Source: an uncultured Prevotellaceae bacterium
GTDB taxonomy: Bacteria > Bacteroidota > Bacteroidia > Bacteroidales > Bacteroidaceae
Direction of reading: 5' to 3'
Length of the DNA: 64,000 bases
Assembly: GCA_947166305.1 (NCBI GenBank)
Contig: CAMVDV010000001.1
Span: forward strand, 1 to 64,000
The translations under genes and the position numbers were made by a program. Each line of letters starts with the position of its first letter. The stretch's first letter is position 1. The notes under the pieces were generated by a model that saw only the letters and a program-made list of their open reading frames with translations, made no database searches and was not told where the DNA came from. Shown here piece by piece: positions 58,792 through 64,000 of this stretch.

Positions 58792-58825
58792 AAAAATCCG
58801 TTAAATCCGTTAAATCCGTTGTTTT
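58792..58825. repeat. right 9-bp repeat terminus (inverted) of GxxExxY cassette
   Basis: AAAAATCCGTTAAATCCGTTAAATCCGTTGTTTT. Confidence 0.9.
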
Positions 58826-58869
58826 AAAATATACATTGTTAAATTGTTTTTACAGAAAAAATAAGAGAT

Positions 58870-59868
58870 ATGATTAATTATAGTGCTTCCGATTTCAAGA
58901 AGGGACAGCCGCGGTGGTGTCCCGGGTGTGGCGACCACTTCTTCCTCGCCAGTCTTCACAAAGCAATGGCAGAGATAGGTGTCGCTCCCTGCGATACGGC
59001 TGTCATCAGTGGTATCGGTTGTTCGAGCCGTTTGCCGCACTACATGGCTACATACGGCATGAACACGATTCATGGTCGTGCCGCAGCCATTGCCACTGGT
59101 TGCAAAGTGGCAAACCCTGACCTCACCGTTTGGCAAGTAAGCGGTGACGGCGACGGACTCGCCATCGGTGGCAACCACTTCATTCATGCCAACCGTCGCA
59201 ACATCAACCTTAACATGATTCTCTTGAACAACAGAATCTATGGTCTGACAAAGGGTCAGTACAGCCCCACAAGCCCTCGCGGGTTCGTCAGCAAGTCGTC
59301 GCCTTACGGCACGGTTGAGGATCCCTTCCGTCCGGCAGAACTTTGCTTCGGCGCAAGAGGTCATTTCTTTGCCCGTGCCGTTGCCACAGATGCTCCCGGC
59401 ACTGTCGAGGTGCTGAAGGCTGCCTACGCTCACAAGGGAGCCAGCGTCTGCGAAATCCTGCAGAACTGTGTCATCTTCAACAACGGTACGCACGACGCAG
59501 TTTACTCGAAGGAAGGCAGAGCCAAGAACGCCATCTACCTTCGTCACGGCGAGAAGATGCTTTTCGGCGAAAATAACGAGTACGGCATCGTGCAGGAAGG
59601 TTTCAACATCAAGGCCGTGAAGTTGGGTGAAGATGGCTATACAGAAGCGGATGTGCTGGTGCACGATGCTCACTGCGAGGACAACACCTTGCAACTGAAG
59701 CTGGCGGAGATGGAGTGGCCCGTGGCGCTTGGTGTCATCCGCGACGTGGAGGCCCCCACTTACGACGACTGCGTCTGGCAGCAAGTCGAAGAAGTGAAAG
59801 CAAAGAAGAAGTACCACAACTTTGCAGAGCTCCTCGAAACTAACGACATCTGGACCGTCAGCGAGTAA
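58870..59868 (+). CDS. korB: 2-oxoacid:ferredoxin oxidoreductase subunit beta
   Basis: RWCPGCGDHFFLASLHKAMAE; SGIGCSSRLPHYM; VSGDGDGLAIGGNHF. Confidence 0.95.
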   Translation: MINYSASDFKKGQPRWCPGCGDHFFLASLHKAMAEIGVAPCDTAVISGIGCSSRLPHYMATYGMNTIHGRAAAIATGCKVANPDLTVWQVSGDGDGLAIGGNHFIHANRRNINLNMILLNNRIYGLTKGQYSPTSPRGFVSKSSPYGTVEDPFRPAELCFGARGHFFARAVATDAPGTVEVLKAAYAHKGASVCEILQNCVIFNNGTHDAVYSKEGRAKNAIYLRHGEKMLFGENNEYGIVQEGFNIKAVKLGEDGYTEADVLVHDAHCEDNTLQLKLAEMEWPVALGVIRDVEAPTYDDCVWQQVEEVKAKKKYHNFAELLETNDIWTVSE

Positions 59869-59897
59869 GCAGGAACCACACAGATATAGCCTATTGC

Positions 59898-59928
59898 AAA
59901 GCCCTTTCCACACAAGGAGAGGGCTTTT
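59898..59928 (+). terminator. intrinsic terminator after korB
   Basis: AAAGCCCTTTCCACACAAGGAGAGGGCTTTT. Confidence 0.8.
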
Positions 59929-60008
59929 ACTATATCCATTGTTTTGAAAAAAACGGAAGAAAAGCCATATTTTATTCGCAGAAAATCACAATTCTCACAA
60001 AAAAAGTG

Positions 60009-60016
60009 TATCTTTG
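60009..60016 (+). promoter_or_regulatory. -7 box TATCTTTG of miaB
   Basis: TATCTTTGCGGCG. Confidence 0.6.
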
Positions 60017-60144
60017 CGGCGAAAATGGGGGAGTAGGCTCCGCTTTTTGAAGGTGAAAAGGTTAAAAGGTGAAAAAGTTAAAAGGTTAAAAAGGGAATAG
60101 TGAAAAGTGAATGATTTGCTGCCGCCCCTGCAAATTGCGAAATT

Positions 60145-61494
60145 GTGAAATCAAAGAAACTACTCATAGAGACATACGGATGCCAGATGAACGTGGCCGA
60201 CAGCGAAGTCGTTGCCAGCGTGATGGGCATGGCAGGATACGAGGTGACGGACAATCAGGATGAGGCTGATGCTGTCTTCCTGAATACGTGTTCGGTGCGC
60301 GACAATGCCGAACAGAAGATATTCTCCAGGCTCGACTATTACCATGCCTTGCAGAAGAAACAAGGTCGCCGCATCATTGTTGGCGTGCTCGGCTGCATGG
60401 CCGAAAGGGTGAAAGAACAACTCATCGAGGCACATCATGCCGACCTCGTGGCAGGCCCTGATGCTTATCTCACGCTGCCCGACCTCATTGCGCAGGCAGA
60501 GTGCGGACAGAAAGCCATCAACGTGGAGCTTTCCACCACTGAGACCTACCGTGACATCGTACCGCAACGCATCTGCGGCCCACACATCTCGGGCTTCGTC
60601 AGCATCATGCGTGGATGCAACAACTTCTGCCACTACTGCATCGTGCCCTACACCCGTGGCCGCGAACGCAGTCGAGACGTGGAAAGCATCCTGCGCGAGT
60701 GCCGCGACTTGGCAGAGAAAGGTTACAAGGAAGTCACACTCCTCGGGCAGAATGTGAATAGCTGGACTCCTTCCGATGCCTCCTTGCAGGGAGAGAATCC
60801 ATGCGGTTTCCCTTGGTTGCTGAGAGCTGTGGCCCATGAAGTGCCTCAGATGAGGGTTCGCTTCACCACCTCGCATCCAAAGGACATGAGCGACGAGACG
60901 CTCCGCGTCATCAGCGAAGAGTCCAACATCTGCCACCACATTCATCTGCCTGTGCAAAGCGGAAGTAACCGCATTCTTAAGCTGATGAACCGCAAATACA
61001 CAAGGGAGTGGTACCTCGACCGCATTGCTGCCATACGTCGCATCATACCGGATTGTGCCATCACGACCGACATCTTCGTCGGCTATTGCAGCGAGACGGA
61101 GGAAGATCATCAGCAGAGTCTATCGTTAATGCGCGAGGTGGGCTACGACAGCGCTTTTATGTTCAAGTACAGCGAAAGGCCGGGAACTTATGCCAGCAAG
61201 CACTTTCCCGACGATGTGCCTGAGGAGATAAAGATACGACGCCTCAACGAAATCATTGCCTTGCAGAACGAACTCTCTGCTGAGGCCAATCGTCGGTGCA
61301 TCGGACAGCAGTATGAAGTCCTCATCGAGGGCGTGAGCAAGCGCAGTCGCGACGAGCTCTTTGGCCGCACGGGGCAGAACAAAGTGGTCATCATCCCGCG
61401 TGGCGACCTCCGCATCGGGCAGACGGTTCCCGTCATCATCACAGAGAGTAGCAGCGCCACGCTGAAGGGAAATCCTCTTCCTGCCCTTCCATGA
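60145..61494 (+). CDS. miaB: tRNA-2-methylthio-N6-dimethylallyladenosine synthase (GTG start)
   Basis: ETYGCQMNVADSEVV; radical SAM GCNNFCHYCIVPYTRGRERSR; TRAM domain. Confidence 0.96.
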   Translation: MKSKKLLIETYGCQMNVADSEVVASVMGMAGYEVTDNQDEADAVFLNTCSVRDNAEQKIFSRLDYYHALQKKQGRRIIVGVLGCMAERVKEQLIEAHHADLVAGPDAYLTLPDLIAQAECGQKAINVELSTTETYRDIVPQRICGPHISGFVSIMRGCNNFCHYCIVPYTRGRERSRDVESILRECRDLAEKGYKEVTLLGQNVNSWTPSDASLQGENPCGFPWLLRAVAHEVPQMRVRFTTSHPKDMSDETLRVISEESNICHHIHLPVQSGSNRILKLMNRKYTREWYLDRIAAIRRIIPDCAITTDIFVGYCSETEEDHQQSLSLMREVGYDSAFMFKYSERPGTYASKHFPDDVPEEIKIRRLNEIIALQNELSAEANRRCIGQQYEVLIEGVSKRSRDELFGRTGQNKVVIIPRGDLRIGQTVPVIITESSSATLKGNPLPALP

Positions 61495-61573
61495 AAGGAG
61501 GGAAAACATAAATTGGTTTAATCGAAGATAAAGGAATGTACGTTGTACATTATTAAATAAATATAAGCAGTAA

Positions 61574-62458
61574 ATGGCAAAGGTGTCTCATAAGAAGAGA
61601 AAAAGAGGTAAAATCGCTTGGCGTGTGCAGGCCGTCATCAGTACCATCAGCGTCAGCCTGCTGCTCATCCTCATGGGTCTCGTCGTGCTTTTCTCTCTCA
61701 CAGCCCGCGTCGTGGCCGACAGCGTGAAGGAGAACCTCACCGTCACCGTTGTGCTCGACGACGATGTGCAGACGCAGCAGGCCGTGCATCTGCTCGATTC
61801 TCTGCGAGGGATGTACTATGTTGGCAGCATCGACTACATCAGTCGCGAGCAGGCCTTGCAGGAACAGATAGAAAGCATGGGCATCGACCCGACAGAGTTC
61901 CTCGGTGCGAATCCTTTCTCCATATCGATGGAGGTGAAGGTCAAGCCAGAGTATGCGGCAGGCGACAGCCTTGACTGGATATCGGCAGAGCTGAGACAAT
62001 CAAGACTTGTGGCAGACGTCATGTATCAAAAGGACTTGGTGGACAGCCTCAACAGGAATCTCTACCGCGCCTCCTTCTTCATGCTTGCCGTGGCCCTGCT
62101 GCTGGTCATCATCTCGCTGAGCCTCATCAACAACACCGTCCGCCTGAGTGTCTTCAGCCATCGCTTCGTGCTCCACACCATGAAGCTGGTGGGAGCGAAA
62201 TGGAGCTTCATTCGTCGTCCGTTCCTTGTCCGTGGGTTCTGGATAGGCTTTGCGTCTGCCCTGATAGCCGACGCTGTCATCCTGGGAGGCATCTATTGGG
62301 CATCGAGATACGACGCAGGCGTGCTGCACTATGTCACTGAGCAGAACGTCATCATCACGGCGGTGTCGGTGCTCGTCATCGGACTGTTGCTGACCATTGT
62401 CTGCACCTATTTCTCCGTAACCCACTGCCTCAAGCTGCGCGACTCGGAGCTGTACTGA
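61574..62458 (+). CDS. ftsX: cell division permease FtsX
   Basis: 4-TM permease with extracellular domain; followed by DUF3098 and uppP as in other Bacteroidetes. Confidence 0.9.
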   Translation: MAKVSHKKRKRGKIAWRVQAVISTISVSLLLILMGLVVLFSLTARVVADSVKENLTVTVVLDDDVQTQQAVHLLDSLRGMYYVGSIDYISREQALQEQIESMGIDPTEFLGANPFSISMEVKVKPEYAAGDSLDWISAELRQSRLVADVMYQKDLVDSLNRNLYRASFFMLAVALLLVIISLSLINNTVRLSVFSHRFVLHTMKLVGAKWSFIRRPFLVRGFWIGFASALIADAVILGGIYWASRYDAGVLHYVTEQNVIITAVSVLVIGLLLTIVCTYFSVTHCLKLRDSELY

Positions 62459-62655
62459 CCCCTAACCACCAGTTAAAGTCAAAAAGTTAAAAGGTTGAAA
62501 AGTTAAAGAGTTAAAAAGAAGACCCCTCTAAAATTCTCCTTAAAGAGGAGACGTTCTCCCTCCCTTTCAGGAGGGCTGGGGAGGGTCCAAATCAAGAAAT
62601 CGACAAAAAAGTAAATGAATTTAAGTTTCTGATGCGCCTGAAAGAGGAATCTCCC

Positions 62656-62743
62656 AATAACGGTGAAGCGTTATTTCATAATGGCGAGCCCTTCCGCCCA
62701 TAATGGTGAGCCCTTCCGCCGGTAACGGTGAAGCCTTATTTTC
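62656..62743. repeat. 22-nt tandem array (family E), 4 units
   Basis: AATAACGGTGAAGCGTTATTTC (62656), then 62678, 62700, 62722. Confidence 0.95.
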
Positions 62744-62802
62744 GGAACTCAGTGGCAGGGCTGACGAATCATCAGAAAATAATTAGAAAACAGTACATTA
62801 TC

Positions 62803-62976
62803 AAATCGTAAAGGACTCCCTAAACCCCTTCAGGGAAAATAAAATGACTAAATAATAAAATCGTAAATAAATCGTAAATCGTAAATCGTAAATCGTAAAG
62901 GACTCCCTAAACCCCTTCAAGGGAATAAAATGACTAAATAATAAAATCGTAAATAAATCGTAAATCGTAAATCGTC
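62803..62976. repeat. 87-bp direct duplication containing ATCGTAA short repeats and a CCCTAAACCCCTTCAGGG core
   Basis: AATCGTAAAGGACTCCCTAAACCCCTTCAGGGAAAATAAAATGACTAAATAATAAAATCGTAAATAAATCG repeated at +87. Confidence 0.9.
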
Positions 62977-62990
62977 AAATCGTAAATACT

Positions 62991-63230
62991 ATGGCTTTTA
63001 GTAAAAAGAACTACATCTTGCTGGCCATTGGGATGGCTATTGTCATCCTTGGCCTCGTCCTCATGTCGGGCGAAGGAAGCGTCGAGGGCGTCTTCAATCC
63101 CGAAATCTTCAGTGCCCGACGCATCAAGGTAGCACCTCTGGTGAGCTTCCTTGGCTTCGTATTCATCATGTTTGCCATCATGTATAAGCCGAAGAAGAAC
63201 ACTATGAACACTAACAAGACAGAGGCATGA
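62991..63230 (+). CDS. DUF3098 domain-containing protein
   Basis: Two TM helices, [27 protein letters not shown], ftsX-DUF3098-uppP order. Confidence 0.88.
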   Translation: MAFSKKNYILLAIGMAIVILGLVLMSGEGSVEGVFNPEIFSARRIKVAPLVSFLGFVFIMFAIMYKPKKNTMNTNKTEA

Positions 63231-64000
63231 CAACGATAGAGACCATCATCATTGCCATTGTGGAAGGACTGACCGAGTTCCTTCCCGTGTCGTCCACGGG
63301 CCACATGATCATCACGCAGAACCTCCTCGGCGTGGAGAGCACACCTTTCGTCAAGGCTTTCACCATCATCATCCAGTTTGGTGCCATCCTTTCCGTCGTA
63401 TGCCTCTACTGGAACCGATTCTTTCGCCTGAACCGGACGCCCGCACCCTACGGCAGTACACCGCTTCAAGCCTTCCTCCACAAGTGGGACTTCTATTGGA
63501 AACTGCTCGTAGCTTTCATTCCTGCCATCGTGATAGGCTTCGTCGGCAAGATGTCGGGACTGATAGACCGCTTCCTCGAGAGTGTGGAAGTCGTGGCAGT
63601 CATGCTGGTGCTTGGCGGCATCTTCATGCTCTTCTGCGACAAGCTATTTAATAAAGGAAGCGAACGGACAGAGCTGACGGAGGGCAGGGCATTCCGCATC
63701 GGCCTTTTCCAGTGCATCGCCATGATACCAGGCGTGTCGCGTTCGATGGCAACCATCGTCGGTGGCATGGCACAGAAGCTCACTCGCCGCGCCGCAGCAG
63801 AGTTCTCCTTCTTCCTGGCCGTGCCCACCATGGCAGCAGCCACTGCCCTCGACTTCCTGCAGCTCTTTTTCGGCGATGAAGCAGACGCAAGCTGGGCCAC
63901 GAAGGACAATCTCCTGATGCTCGCCCTGGGCTGTGTGGTGGCATTCGTCGTAGCTTTGCTTGCCATGAAATGGTTCGTCGATTTCCTTGCCAAATACGGC
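63227..64000 (+). CDS. uppP: undecaprenyl-diphosphatase (3' truncated by window)
   Basis: Open frame to window end: [30 protein letters not shown]...[13 protein letters not shown]. Confidence 0.94.
   Translation, partial: MTTIETIIIAIVEGLTEFLPVSSTGHMIITQNLLGVESTPFVKAFTIIIQFGAILSVVCLYWNRFFRLNRTPAPYGSTPLQAFLHKWDFYWKLLVAFIPAIVIGFVGKMSGLIDRFLESVEVVAVMLVLGGIFMLFCDKLFNKGSERTELTEGRAFRIGLFQCIAMIPGVSRSMATIVGGMAQKLTRRAAAEFSFFLAVPTMAAATALDFLQLFFGDEADASWATKDNLLMLALGCVVAFVVALLAMKWFVDFLAKYG

Noticed and set aside
60050-60105. GTTAAAAGGTGAAAAAGTTAAAAGG tracts (also ~35557, 42126, 62475)
   Set aside because: A-rich iterated tracts are common in Bacteroidales intergenic DNA; not distinctive enough alone beyond the general short-repeat observation.

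Overview
This is a 64 kb chromosomal window from a Bacteroidales/Prevotella-like bacterium, judged from SusC/SusD, TAnnTTTG promoters and the conserved gene order. Most genes are housekeeping: valS (partial), ppiD-like, secA, coaX, lptC-like, an arg/pro biosynthesis run (argR-GNAT-argG-argC-argD-proC-proB-proA), three tandem FKBP genes, a sirtuin, korA/korB, miaB, ftsX, a DUF3098 gene and uppP (partial). Accessory genes include a SusC/SusD locus with an HExxH lipoprotein, a DUF4302-like protein and a repeat-rich secreted protein, plus a sulfatase, GH97, GH27, a RAYT transposase, a GxxExxY gene and an XRE/partner pair. tRNA-Leu(CAA) and tRNA-Arg(CCT) are present. The most striking signal is intergenic: at least 12 short tandem arrays whose unit is 22 nt every time, although the unit sequence differs between loci and falls into about six families. 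Most lie just downstream of stop codons. Other layers of repeat structure are: (i) a RAYT gene bracketed by two inverted 114-bp BIME-like cassettes, with further REP copies at 25 kb; (ii) a ~156-bp inverted repeat whose arms end exactly at the GTG start codons of two divergent genes; (iii) a GxxExxY cassette bounded by inverted 9-bp repeats that separates korA from korB; (iv) GC-rich palindromes apparently inserted in frame in proA and a sulfatase; (v) 7-9 bp repeats supplying start codons in the pro operon. All family calls come from reading the sequence and recalled family knowledge. No database search was run.
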